DNA from: Butyriboletus loyo
Taxonomy: Eukaryota > Basidiomycota > Agaricomycetes > Boletales > Boletaceae
DNA: 33,530 nt
Direction of reading: 5' to 3'
Assembly: GCA_038093515.1 (NCBI GenBank)
Contig: JBBPSI010000254.1
Location: 1-33,530, forward strand
The notes beneath the pieces were generated by a model. The model ran no database searches. It was not told the origin of the DNA and saw only the letters and a list, made by a program, of their open reading frames with translations. The position numbers and the translations under genes were made by a program. Shown here in pieces: positions 1 through 9,290 of this stretch. Numbering within the stretch: the stretch's first letter is position 1; each line of letters opens with the position of its first letter.

Positions 1-826
1 TGAGCATTGCTCCTATTGCTCTCCCATTCATAGACTGTAAGTGGCTGGATTTGGAATGAGAATGGTACTGATAAGCATTGCTCCTATTGCTCTCCCATTC
101 ATAGGCTGTAAGTGGCTGGATTTGGAATGAGAATGGTGCTGATGAGCATTGCTCCTATTGCTCTCCCATTCATAGTATGTAAGTGGCTGGATTTGGAATG
201 AGAATGGTGCTGATGAGCATTGCTCCTATTGCTCTCCCATTCATAGGCTGTAAGTGGCTGGATTTGGAAACGAGGAATTTACATCGGAGCAAGCATTGCT
301 CCTATTGCTCTCCCATTCATAGGGGTCGTAAGTGGCTGATTTGGAATGAGAATGGTGCTGATGAGCATTGCTCCTATCGCTCTCCCATTCATAGGCTGTA
401 AGTGGGTGGATTTGGAATAGAATGGTGCTATTGGTATTGCTCCCTGGCTGTTTCCTCCCATTCAGGGCTGTAAGGGCTGGATTTGGAAATGAGAATGGTG
501 TCACTTGAAGCATTGCTCCTATTGCTCTCCCATTCATAGACTGTAAGTGGCTGGATTTGGAATGAGAATGGTGCTGATGAGCATTGCTCCTATTGCTCTC
601 CCATTCATAGCATGTAAGTGGCTGGATTTGGAATAAGAATGGTGCTGATGAGCATCCCTCCTGCTCCTCTCCCTGGATAGCAAGTAAGTGATGTAATATG
701 GATTTGAAAGTGCTGTTAATGAGCTTCCTTCCTACTCTTCCATTGATAGAATGTAAGTGATCTGATGTGGATTTAAAATGAAAATTCTGCTAACAAGTAT
801 TCTCCATGCTGCTCTTTCTTTGGCAG
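1..826 (+). repeat. Tandem ~71-bp repeat of intron plus microexon units
   Basis: About twelve head-to-tail units. The first nine are close to identical (period 71, 71, 71, 76, 72, then 71 again) and those after about 650 diverge steadily. Each unit holds GTAAGT, a GCTGAT that fits the fungal branch-point consensus, a pyrimidine-rich stretch and CATAG, so the repeated unit is a whole intron plus a tiny exon. The window opens in mid-unit, so the array extends to the left. It is not a CRISPR array: no short conserved repeat alternates with unique spacers. Confidence 0.9.
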
Positions 827-1971
827 CATGTATGTGGTCTAATATGAACTCCTGGCCAGAGGCTGTTGCTGATTTGGTTCTGTCCTGTCTGCTTCTATGG
901 CCATTTGGATGCTAGTTTGTGAGTATCTTTGTATGCATGTGAAAATGTTGATTGCCAATTAATTCATGTTTGTTCCTTTTCTTGCTTTCTGGTTAACAGG
1001 AAGTGAGTCATTGACCTGACATTGGAGAAAGAATACAACTTATTTGCTAAATTTACTCTTCCTTCCAGGAGGTACACCACATGATATGTTGTTACAATGT
1101 GTATTACTAATATATGCAACCTCTCATGTTTTCTTTCAAATAGAATGTAAGTGATTTCATTTAGAATTGAAATCTTCATTCTGCTCATGAAATTTATTTC
1201 ATTTCAAAATTTAATATAACCCTATCATTTCATAACTTCATATACTTACATAGCTGGTGAGTATTATCTTGCTACTGTAATAGTTATCATCAGCTATGGA
1301 TTGATATTCCTATAGGATGTAAGTTTATTCTTCCATGCAATATTATCTACATTTATGTATGCTTTATCCACATTTAGAAGGTAAGATATCTATGTGCTCA
1401 TTTAAATTTGTACTCATAATTTGACTAGAGAGTCAGTTTTCAATTTGAAGATCTTTATACTGCTATTGATGTCATGCAGATTGTCACCAACCCTCAGTCC
1501 TCCCTGGTAAATCATTATCATTTGATTATACTATGTATTTCCTACAACAATTTCATCCATTTCAGAGTTCCCTTCAACCAACAGAGGCAAAGACCATGGT
1601 ATGTATGTGCAATCATGGAAATATATTTATTCTATTAACTCTTTATGTATTTCAGCTCAACAAGAGAACCAACACTGAGCTGAGAGAGATTCTGCAACAT
1701 GGCATTGGTAGGTTAATCCATTTTGAATTTTCATAACTTAAGTATTTTTATAGACTGTGTACTACTTCTTCAGTATTCCTTCATTCTGGTCCAAAACAAA
1801 TCTGAAAATCCCTTTGCCTTAGCAGAAGAAAGGTATACAGCATCTGGAATATCTGCCCAGATATCAAAGACACTGGATGAGATCTTATCCAAACATTTTG
1901 CCACCAAATCTATAGATGAAAAGGTGGACCTTGTCATGGACATAATCATGCAGCACCCTTTGTGTAGGTAG
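34..1971 (+). CDS. 3' part of a gene built from tandem 3-nt microexons (unknown function)
   Basis: Partial gene, 5' end outside the window. Nineteen candidate microexons lie between AG and GT at 34, 105, 176, 247, 323 (5 nt), 395, 466 (4 nt), 540, 611, 681, 750, 827, 916, 1000, 1069, 1144, 1254, 1316 and 1378; a possible twentieth is AGA at 1429. Introns are 59-107 nt. Ordinary exons follow: 1480-1506, 1566-1598, 1656-1707 and 1754-1971. The 27- and 33-nt exons are whole codons, and only phase 0 stays open through to the TAG at 1969. All microexons read as sense codons, including the 5+3+4 nt group, which restores frame. An alternative end splices ACT (1754-1756) as another microexon and resumes at 1823, also in frame. 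The C-terminal part is hydrophilic and contains SKTLDEILSKHF; I do not recognise a family. Splicing is inferred from sequence only. Confidence 0.7.
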
Positions 1972-2209
1972 TGAAGTGACACAACTTTCTACATACTAAC
2001 TTGTCTTGTAGGATAGGCTGCATAGCTAAAATGCTATGACTTGTAGAATTTCTTATGATTTACCCCATGCATTCTTTCTCTTTTCCCACATCTGTACTGA
2101 TAGTCTGGCCTGACCCAGAATCCTCCTTTTCTTTCTGTTTTTCCACAAAGTCCAACCTTTGTCACTTCCAAAGCATTCCTCAAAGCTCTTTAACATTCTG
2201 TCACATGTC

Positions 2210-2579
2210 ATTTCCCAGCCAATCACATATTTTCCTCCACAATCATATGATAGGCTGATTTCCCCTTTTGTTCATATCCTCTTTGGTCTGTGCAGTCTAT
2301 CTACATATAAAAACCCCTCATAGACTACTTGTAATCCCAAGCCAGATCTACTTGGGAATACATCCTTTTCTTGAACTCCTCTTGCATCTGTCATTCTAGA
2401 GACTCTATCCTTCTTTGATTTAAATCCTTCCTAGAAGGTTGAGCTGTGACTAACACTCAGAATGAACCTTTCACTCTGGTGATCCAAATCCTCCTCAAGG
2501 TTAAGTATATATCTTCATACTCATACTTAAAACCTGCTATCCAAGTCTATGCTTGTCCCCATCCAGGCTCAGCATAACA
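2210..2579 (+). repeat. Decayed solo LTR related to the LTRs of elements 2 and 3
   Basis: Keeps the order seen in the LTRs at 20729-21215 and 28030-28519: a TTGGTCTGTGCA stretch, a TATA box (TATAAAAA at 2306), CCAGATCTACTTGGGAATAC about 35 bp later, and near the end CCAAGTCTATGCTTGT followed by a terminal TAACA. The left end is too decayed to place, and no target duplication is visible. The rest of 1972-2897 shows nothing I can name. Confidence 0.4.
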
Positions 2580-2897
2580 TAATTAAGCTTAGCTTGGGGT
2601 GGTGACACTGCACGTACCTCGATGCCAAAGAGATGTCACATGTTTTGTGCTGGTTTTGCGATTGTCACACTGCAAGATACAAATATAATGTCTCAATCTT
2701 GTCCCCACATATTCCTTTAGAGAAGTTTGGTTTTCGAGTGAGATGCACTTACTAGCAATTACATTACAGACCCTCCAGAACTGCAGGATAACTTGTGCAA
2801 CATAGGTTAAGGAACATCAGTGCAGAAGTGCTATTCGATATAATAGCATGGCACTTTTTCAAGTTGCATTGATAGCGGCTGCCTGATGGAAATACAA

Positions 2898-3239
2898 TCA
2901 ATTGATTCCCCTCACATCAGGCAACACTTGTTGGATCATCTCAGAAAGTAGTTCATCAAGGCTCCCTGTGAAAATCTTCTGCTTGAGAACTCGAAGCCTG
3001 GAAAGCAAAGTATGACCTACCTTGTCTCGTTCCCCTTGCGTCGTAAGTATGGCGGTCAATAATTTGGTCCTTGTGCCATTCTTGATCTTGGATAAGCTTG
3101 TCGATGAAGGTCGCTCCTCTGGACCTGTGATCGTCAGTTTGTCATCAGGTGGGGCAGCTTTAGTGCAGCATTTGGACTTTGAGGTGCGGTCCTTGGCAAC
3201 AGCCTGGAGGAGGACGGACGGGCATTCGTCTACAAGCAT
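2898..3239 (-). CDS. Hypothetical protein ORF (weak)
   Basis: A 113-codon minus-strand frame with coding-like composition, hydrophilic and rich in K, S and T, ending in a leucine-rich stretch (SLDELLSEMIQQVLPDV). An intron-like stretch (GTTAAT ... CTTGTAG) sits just upstream on the same strand, ending at about 3229, so this could be the last exon of a spliced gene whose earlier exons I cannot place. No family recognised. A 198-codon frame on the other strand overlaps it, so the strand choice is itself uncertain. Confidence 0.3.
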   Translation of the reverse strand: MLVDECPSVLLQAVAKDRTSKSKCCTKAAPPDDKLTITGPEERPSSTSLSKIKNGTRTKLLTAILTTQGERDKVGHTLLSRLRVLKQKIFTGSLDELLSEMIQQVLPDVRGIN

Positions 3240-4294
3240 TGCAGAAATAAGCTCACAGAAAGAAGCGCAGGTGTCTCAAATAATTAACCTAGTTGTTGAT
3301 AGCATGCATGAATCACTCATCACGATGTTCACTCAATTTCTTTGTCATCGCAAGCGGGAGCAACAACCCAGTACTGAAGAATGGCATTGTCACCATCAAA
3401 CACACACCTGCAAGCATTTATGTCGGGCCCACCTATATTGCTTCTTCTTCTCCATTGAATTCTCCACAAAATGGATTATCGAAACGTGCTCCTCTTCTTC
3501 CATGCCAAGAAGTAAGAAGGTATGGAGCAGTCGGGGCTCCACCGGCCGCCGCGTTGTTGCTAAGGGAGTGTTTTGGCATGTACACATGGCTCATTGCGTG
3601 ATGTGTACGCGAATTTGAGACCAGGAGAGTACGAGTCGGTCACTGGGCATGGACATGAAAATTGGCATGACGCGCTTGAGTTCAGCGACTTTGGCAAGAT
3701 TGAGCGCAAGTTGGGTATGTCAATCAACCTGAAGCGTTGGCGATACACATTCGTAATCAAAAGCCCTCCACAGAGGAGCGTATCACTGGAAAGGTGGTCA
3801 TCGAATTCTTTCGCAAAGATATAGATATAAACGCAAGGACAGCGTCAAGAGCCTGAGCCATTGAATGGTGCAACACCGTGGGAACATGCCAGATTCAGGT
3901 GGCTATCTACACACCACCACGTTCTGCCCAATGTCCTTCCGGGAACTATGCACACACCTTGGCGATCTTCGAGCGGAATGCTTTAGGATCATCAAAATGC
4001 GGAACCTCGACTTTCACTCACGTCCCATTCTGCAAACATAGCCGAACTTGGGGCTCAACTACAAGACGTAGCCGACCCATCATCCAATCAGAACTCTCAA
4101 ATAACCTGCGGTAGAGTAGTCAAGCGATAACGTTACGCCATGCCTTTGCAGATGCCTGGAAACACTCGAGTCTCGGGCGGATCAGCCGGTCTAATCCCCA
4201 TACAAGTGACAGCATCAGACTGTCAATTCTATCTGTGTGAAAATACCCTTCAAAACTCTGCGTAGCGTCTATTCCAGGAGCGCAACTTGATACC
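3240..4294. other. Intergenic stretch without a recognised gene
   Basis: Holds only short open stretches on the plus strand (3573-3824 and 3878-4114) with no recognisable domain. The right end should contain the promoter and 5' UTR of the MFS gene at 4295; no clear TATA box is seen. Confidence 0.4.
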
Positions 4295-6420
4295 ATGACT
4301 ACTGAAGAGAGCCCTTTGCTGGGAGACCAGCTTCACCCCGACGCGGACCCCGCGCGGCGCGCTCTCCCCACCGAGGATGTTTACAATCGCTTCAGCCGTG
4401 AACAGAAGCGAGTGATCCTTGCTATTGTGTCCCTCACAGGACTCGTTCCCAGTGCGTCTTACATTTTAATTCGACTTGTTTTGCGTTCGAATTCATTCTC
4501 GACCAGTGTTCGTCGGTGGCTGCTTTGTCCCGTCCATACCTCAAATCTCCATTGACCTCGATGCGACACCCGCCTCTGTGAGGTATGTCATTCAACGTAT
4601 ACCGTCACTTCTGCATCTTAAAGCTGGGTCCCCAGTCTAGGTGTAAGCCTGTCCGTGTTCGCAAGTGCCATTAGTGTCATGCTCTGGTCTGCATACACTT
4701 CGTACTGTAGGTCTTCACACGCCTTCTGTACCTCAGACATGCTTGTTGACTAATTCTACCGGTGAGATGGCCGACGGGTGATATACCTCTGTGGAATGCC
4801 CTTTACAATTATCGGTAGTTTCGCTGTCGCAGCGTCTACTGATATATACAGTCTGCTCTTCTGGCGCTTTGTACAGACATTTGGTTGTTCTGGCGGTTAT
4901 GCTCTGGGAGCCGCCACCATCGGGGATATCTACAGAGTGGAAGAACGTGGGACTGCCATGGGCACTTTCCTTGGTGTGAGTCTACTCGCTATCATGGTTT
5001 GTCGTGGACGATACCAGCGTTTATCACCCAGGCCACATTATTTGGACTCGCCATTGCACCACCCATCGGAGGTAAGTCGTCACCCTATTGTCCATTGTTT
5101 CTGATGGATGTTTGATCCTCGTACGGTTATTCAGGTGCCTTGGCTGAGTACTGGTCCTGGCGCGGTTTCCAAGCTGCACTGGGCGTGTGGGGTGTCGTAC
5201 AGTTGTTGTTGCTCGCTTTCTTCTTTCCCGAAACTGCTCACCCAGGTTCGCGAGGTATTGATAAAGAGCGGGGTCCAAAGAAGCTGTTCGTGTTCATCAA
5301 CCCGTTCCGCTGCCTAACTTTCCTACGGTGCCCCAACATCATGGCGATCGTACGTACTTGTCACCTGGTGAATTTTGCCACTTGCGTAGTGTCCTGATTG
5401 GTCTATCTAGACATTGGCGAATACCTTTGCACTCATCTCGGACTTTGGTATGTTCCATGGACGTACATCTAACTGATAGTCACCCACTGACATTCGGGAG
5501 CCGGCAGTACTATTGATTCCCATTGCATATACCATTGTACGTACGCAAAAGGCTTTACATATGTGTCTCCCGCTGACTTGTTCGAAGGGAGCTAAATGTG
5601 GAATTCCAAGCGAAGGCATGATCGGCGTGCTTTTCCTCCCAAATGGTCTTGGCAACTTTGGTACGTCCTCCCGGTCTTACCGGATGTCATATCCTCCTTA
5701 CATGTACAGTCGGGGCCCCGATTGCCGGGCGTATCTCCGATGCGGTGGTGAGACGTGCGAAGGAAGAGCGCAAGGGTATATGGGTCCCAGAAGATCGCCT
5801 TCGTGCGGTGTGGCTCGGGGGGCTCGTGCTTATACCTGTCTCTGTCACGCTGGCCGGCTTCACGACGGCGTACGTCGATGGCACGGTCGGTCTGGTGATC
5901 AACCTCGTGTGCTTCTTCACCAATGGCATGGGCGTAAGTCGCTTCTCGGAAATGTCTGGCCCTGACGGAGCATTCATCAGGTGGATATGGTACTCACGCC
6001 GATTGGAGCTTATACCGTCGATGTTATGCCCTCTCGGAGTGCCGAGGTCGCGGCCGCTATCGCGTGAGTCTCTGTTCTATCCAAGCACGTGCTCTCGGTG
6101 ATCGATGGGTCATTTGTTTGTGTCGTTTCATTATATCAGGCCTCTCCGATCACTGTTGCTTGCGCCTGTATCTGCATTGTTGATACCCTCCGTCGAAACC
6201 ATCGGTGTCGCTGCGACCAATAGTATCTCAGGCATCTTGGTCTTGCTCGGATATTTGTATGTGCCTCGTGGTCGCTTGTGAGCGTGGATGTTGACGAGTG
6301 ACCAGCCTGATTTGGCTCACGATTCGATATGGTGCGCAGATGCGCGCATACGTCGACGTCGGATTCCCCAATTTCGACAATCAACCTTTGATCGGCGACG
6401 ATACCACGGTTCAGGATTGA
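4295..6420 (+). CDS. MFS transporter, DHA1-like, 13 exons
   Basis: Exons 4295-4451, 4507-4582, 4636-4706, 4767-4975, 5032-5071, 5135-5349, 5411-5447, 5508-5536, 5588-5660, 5710-5933, 5981-6063, 6140-6256 and 6306-6420 sum to 1446 nt (481 aa plus TGA). Every junction is GT-AG, phases agree, and introns are 47-76 nt. Family signs in order: an acidic N-tail with SPLLGDQ; GGCFVPSIPQISIDL in helix 1; YYGRRVIY, the GRR signature of the helix 2-3 loop (about residues 101-108); GGYALGAATIGDIYRVEERG in the helix 4-5 region; LAIAPPIGG in helix 5; APIAGRISDAV in the loop after helix 8; and a C-terminal MRAYVDVGF. Fungal members of this group are proton-coupled plasma-membrane exporters of drugs, polyamines or organic acids; the substrate here cannot be told. 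The 482-codon length is normal and nothing looks broken. Exons 5, 7 and 8 are only 40, 37 and 29 nt. It appears to be the only intact ordinary host gene in the window. Confidence 0.92.
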
Positions 6421-6995
6421 ATGCAACAGACTTGGAATGTTTTAGGGGAACCCCTTGGAAGGGTAGATTTTGTGTCTCGTGTAAACACTTGTAAACTTCA
6501 TTCTCTGTCACTCCCTTGGAGTTGATAGTCTGCGCTAGGGTCATGCCTAGTTTGCAAAGAGCGACTTTGGGACCCCCAAATCCTGTTGGCTGAGCTATTC
6601 TCAAACCGTAGTCCCTGTGGTAACATGGGAGGTAGAACCCAGAAAAATATTTCAAAATTTGTCAACTAGTAGTTAAAAAGTTTTTGCCTGTAACTGTCCA
6701 TTACCAGACTAAACTTCATTGGAGATACTACCTCCATTTGAAGAAATATTTTTTACGTTCCACTTGTTGTAGAGTCCCCCAGAGTCACCTTGGAAGATAG
6801 GAGACAGTAAGGGTCTTTATACCTCGTAGCTTTCCTTTTTGTTTTTTGCCAAAGAAGCCGGTTCAGCCGAAGAAAAAGGTTGCCAAAGAAGATTCAAGAA
6901 TCACCCCTTTCCCTCCGCCCCCAACTTCTTAATTTCCGCTTATCAAACTGGGTTCCGAATACTCTACGGATTTCCCAGATGACAACCAAAAGAGG
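6421..6995. other. Intergenic stretch
   Basis: 3' flank of the MFS gene followed by the presumed leader of the gag fragment. No gene or repeat recognised. Confidence 0.4.
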
Positions 6996-7468
6996 ATGTC
7001 CGATCCTGGTCCATCTTACGCTCCTGCTCCTGTCGACTATGTCCCTGCCGCCCCCACCTACGACGATCAAACATTGCGTGCCCTCTTCGCGCAGTGGTTG
7101 GAAAAGGATACCCAAGGAGGAATTTCAAAGAAGGTTGCTGACCCAGGAGAATGGGACGGTGACAGAGAAAAGTTCCACCATTGGTGGACCTCCCTCAAAG
7201 TCTGGGTGTCCGTCAACACCTGGAAATCAGACAAGCTCCGTACGGTGGCTGTTCTTAGCCACATTAAGGGCAAAGGCCAGGACTTTTCTCAGCTCGTCCT
7301 GGAGGATTACGTTGTGGAGGAAGAAAGATACATAGATCCTCTCGACAGATCCAAAAGAAAAAAGAAGGATCTGGCATGGCCAGCATGGGACTACCTTCAG
7401 GCCATGATCAGGGGCCACTTCCAGATCAATGTGCTAAGTCACCAAGCACTAAGGAAATTGGCCGCCCT
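6996..7468 (+). pseudogene. Gag N-terminal fragment of a different Ty3-type element, cut by element 1
   Basis: An open frame from ATG 6996 runs straight into the 5' LTR of element 1 and is lost there. It begins with a proline/tyrosine-rich stretch, then FAQWLEKDTQG, WDGDREKFHHWWTSLKVWV and a basic DRSKRKKKDLAWP patch. The tryptophan-rich block, a helix-rich segment and a following YLQAMIRGHFQI fit a retrotransposon Gag capsid domain. It does not resemble the Gag of element 1 closely. The missing C-terminal half is not found on the far side of element 1. Gag identity is inferred from composition and context. Confidence 0.55.
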
Positions 7469-7894
7469 TGTTACGGTAGTGGTATACTTTTTCCATCCAC
7501 TACCACTCGGACTACTTCATTCGCCTAGCTTACAGCTAGTTCCCTTTGAACGGTACCAACCGTTCTAGCTTAGTCATCACTTCCCGCGCACGGACGCACT
7601 TTCCCTCACACTCCGGAATCTTCTGGAATGTTCCTTCCGTACTTGTACTTTCCTTCTCGCGTCTCGATTAGGAACACGGTCTGTGCGCAGACCCCAGTAG
7701 TATAAAGGCTCGGCCTTTCCACCATGTACATTATCTAGTTCTACGCAGCTTCCTGCTAGCAATTAGTATCACTTCCAGACTCTTAGTGTGCGCACTAAGA
7801 CATAGTCTGAGACCCAGCTCAGAAACGCTTAACGAGTCTCGAGGCCACTCCAGAGTGCCTCCTCGCTGTTCAATTGTTAGCGCCCAGCGTAACA
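7469..7894 (+). repeat. 5' LTR of element 1
   Basis: 426 bp, TGTTAC ... GTAACA. Contains the promoter for the element transcript. Matches 14165-14590 with two substitutions, one of them CG in this copy against TG in the other. Confidence 0.97.
7701..7742 (+). promoter_or_regulatory. LTR TATA box and inferred transcript start
   Basis: TATAAAGG at 7701 is followed 32 bp later by ATCTAGTTCT (7733-7742), which is exactly complementary to the primer site at 7897-7906. In the Tf1 mechanism the first bases of the transcript prime reverse transcription, so the start is inferred at about 7733. Confidence 0.65.
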
Positions 7895-7896
7895 AA

Positions 7897-7906
7897 AGAA
7901 CTAGAT
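7897..7906 (+). other. Self-priming primer-binding site of element 1
   Basis: AGAACTAGAT lies 2 nt after the end of the 5' LTR. It is a perfect 10-nt reverse complement of ATCTAGTTCT at the inferred transcript start. No TGG-type tRNA 3'-end match follows the LTR. This is the arrangement of Tf1-type self-priming. Confidence 0.7.
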
Positions 7907-8294
7907 CTTCCTCTCGCTTCTGCTCTTCAGCAGTAAAGCCGCCCCACCCTCGCCCAACATTTCCATCCAACGTCCCAGACGCGTCGGTCGTTCTTTCCGC
8001 GTTCCCTCTCCCGAACCGGAACCCATCGTCGTCGACAACCCATCGCCGCCACACTCTCCCGCCCCGCCAGACCCTGAACCCCAGTTTTCCCCTCTGCCCC
8101 AGCTAGACCCCGAACCCTCTTATCAACCCGAGGACCAGGGTCAAGGGCAGGAAAACGAACCGGAACCCAGCGACGACGGTTATCAAAGCGATTGGCTTGA
8201 CAGAACCCCCCACGTTTCCCCACACAACTCCCGTTCCCCCTCTCCTCCGTACTTTCCGCCCGCAGACCCCTCTGACGACGAAGACAACGACGAG

Positions 8295-9290
8295 ATGTCC
8301 GACAAAGGAAAGATCGTCCCCAAAGACTTCTCTGGGCTCAACGAAGACGCCTCACGATGGCTCCTCGCCATGCGTACCTACTTCGCCGCCAACCAAAATG
8401 CATTCCCCGACGACGAGTCCAAAATCAACGCCCTCCTCATGAAAATGAGCGAAGGGAAAGGCAAGACGTTTTCCGAAGGCTGGATGGGCCTTCTCCTAGA
8501 TGGAAACCCTACTCCACGACAAAGGGAGTTCACTACCGTCTGCGAAGATTTTCACAGAGTCTTCCACCCCTTCGACGTAGGAGAGAGCGCTCGCATCGAC
8601 CTGGGAAACTTAAACCAGAATAGAGCCAACAAAAAGGACGGCTACGACACGTACGTCACCGAATTCCAGCTGCTCGCTGCCAAGTCCGGAATCATAGATG
8701 AGAAAGCGCTCATCGAGTGGTTCATTCGCGGTCTCGACCCCCGCCTCGCCGAGTCTGTCCTCTCGTGCGAGAAGCCCCCTACCACGCTTGCCGGATGGGC
8801 AGAGAAAACATCCGCATTCCATGCGCAACACAAGCGCATCGACGACCTCCGCGCCGGAAAACGATACATCCCCACGTTCTCCTCTTCCTCCAAACCCTCG
8901 TCTAACCGAAGGGACCCCAATGCGATGGACGTCGACGCCGTCCGACTTACTCCTGTGCAACGTGCGGAGTACATGAAGCAGAACAAATGCTTCGTATGCC
9001 ACCAAGTCGGATGCCGCTCGAACAACCATCCTCGTTCCCCACGCAATGGACAAAGTCCCAGAGGACCGCCCTCTCGCCCCCCTCGCAACCCTCAGCGCGC
9101 ACGCGCCGCCGTCGTCACGCAACCTGAGCCCAAGCCCTCCCCACTCGTCGACTACCTGTCCGAGTTAAAGGGTCGAGGCACCCAGCAAGAAGATGTCTTG
9201 AACGTCCTCAAGGCATGCTTCAACGAAGACGAAGAAAAGCTGCCCGTCGCAGCAACCAAGGTGGCCGAAGAATGGCCAAAGGATTTTTAG
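8295..9290 (+). CDS. gag: Gag of element 1
   Basis: 331 aa, structural protein that forms the retrotransposon particle and packages its RNA. The ATG is the first ATG after the inferred transcript start. Residues ~1-170 form a Gag capsid region (DFSGLNEDASRWLLAMRTYF, FIRGLDPRLAESVL); a basic proline-rich tail follows. The zinc-knuckle-like motif at residues 232-245 is CFVCHQVGCRSNNH, that is CX2CX4CX4H, with the last Cys and His exchanged relative to the usual CX2CX4HX4C. The same frame stays open upstream back to a TAG at 7902, about 130 codons without any ATG, so the true protein may be longer. It ends with GATTTTTAG, the probable slippage site into pol. Confidence 0.92.
   Translation: MSDKGKIVPKDFSGLNEDASRWLLAMRTYFAANQNAFPDDESKINALLMKMSEGKGKTFSEGWMGLLLDGNPTPRQREFTTVCEDFHRVFHPFDVGESARIDLGNLNQNRANKKDGYDTYVTEFQLLAAKSGIIDEKALIEWFIRGLDPRLAESVLSCEKPPTTLAGWAEKTSAFHAQHKRIDDLRAGKRYIPTFSSSSKPSSNRRDPNAMDVDAVRLTPVQRAEYMKQNKCFVCHQVGCRSNNHPRSPRNGQSPRGPPSRPPRNPQRARAAVVTQPEPKPSPLVDYLSELKGRGTQQEDVLNVLKACFNEDEEKLPVAATKVAEEWPKDF

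Noticed and set aside
1..660. CRISPR-like or protein-repeat array
   Set aside because: The whole 71-bp unit is repeated with no unique spacers, and ORFs read straight through it (183-401 +, 241-537 -) are repeat artefacts. The splice-signal reading explains it better.
3022..3618. 198-codon plus-strand ORF
   Set aside because: Long but with odd composition (runs of Cys, His, Phe), no domain, and opposite a more protein-like minus-strand frame. Not reported as a gene.
3560..4114. Open frames upstream of the MFS gene
   Set aside because: Short, no recognisable motif, no splice-consistent extension found.
8610..9122. 170-codon minus-strand ORF in gag, and similar ones opposite pol and ORF3
   Set aside because: Antisense shadows of GC-rich coding sequence.
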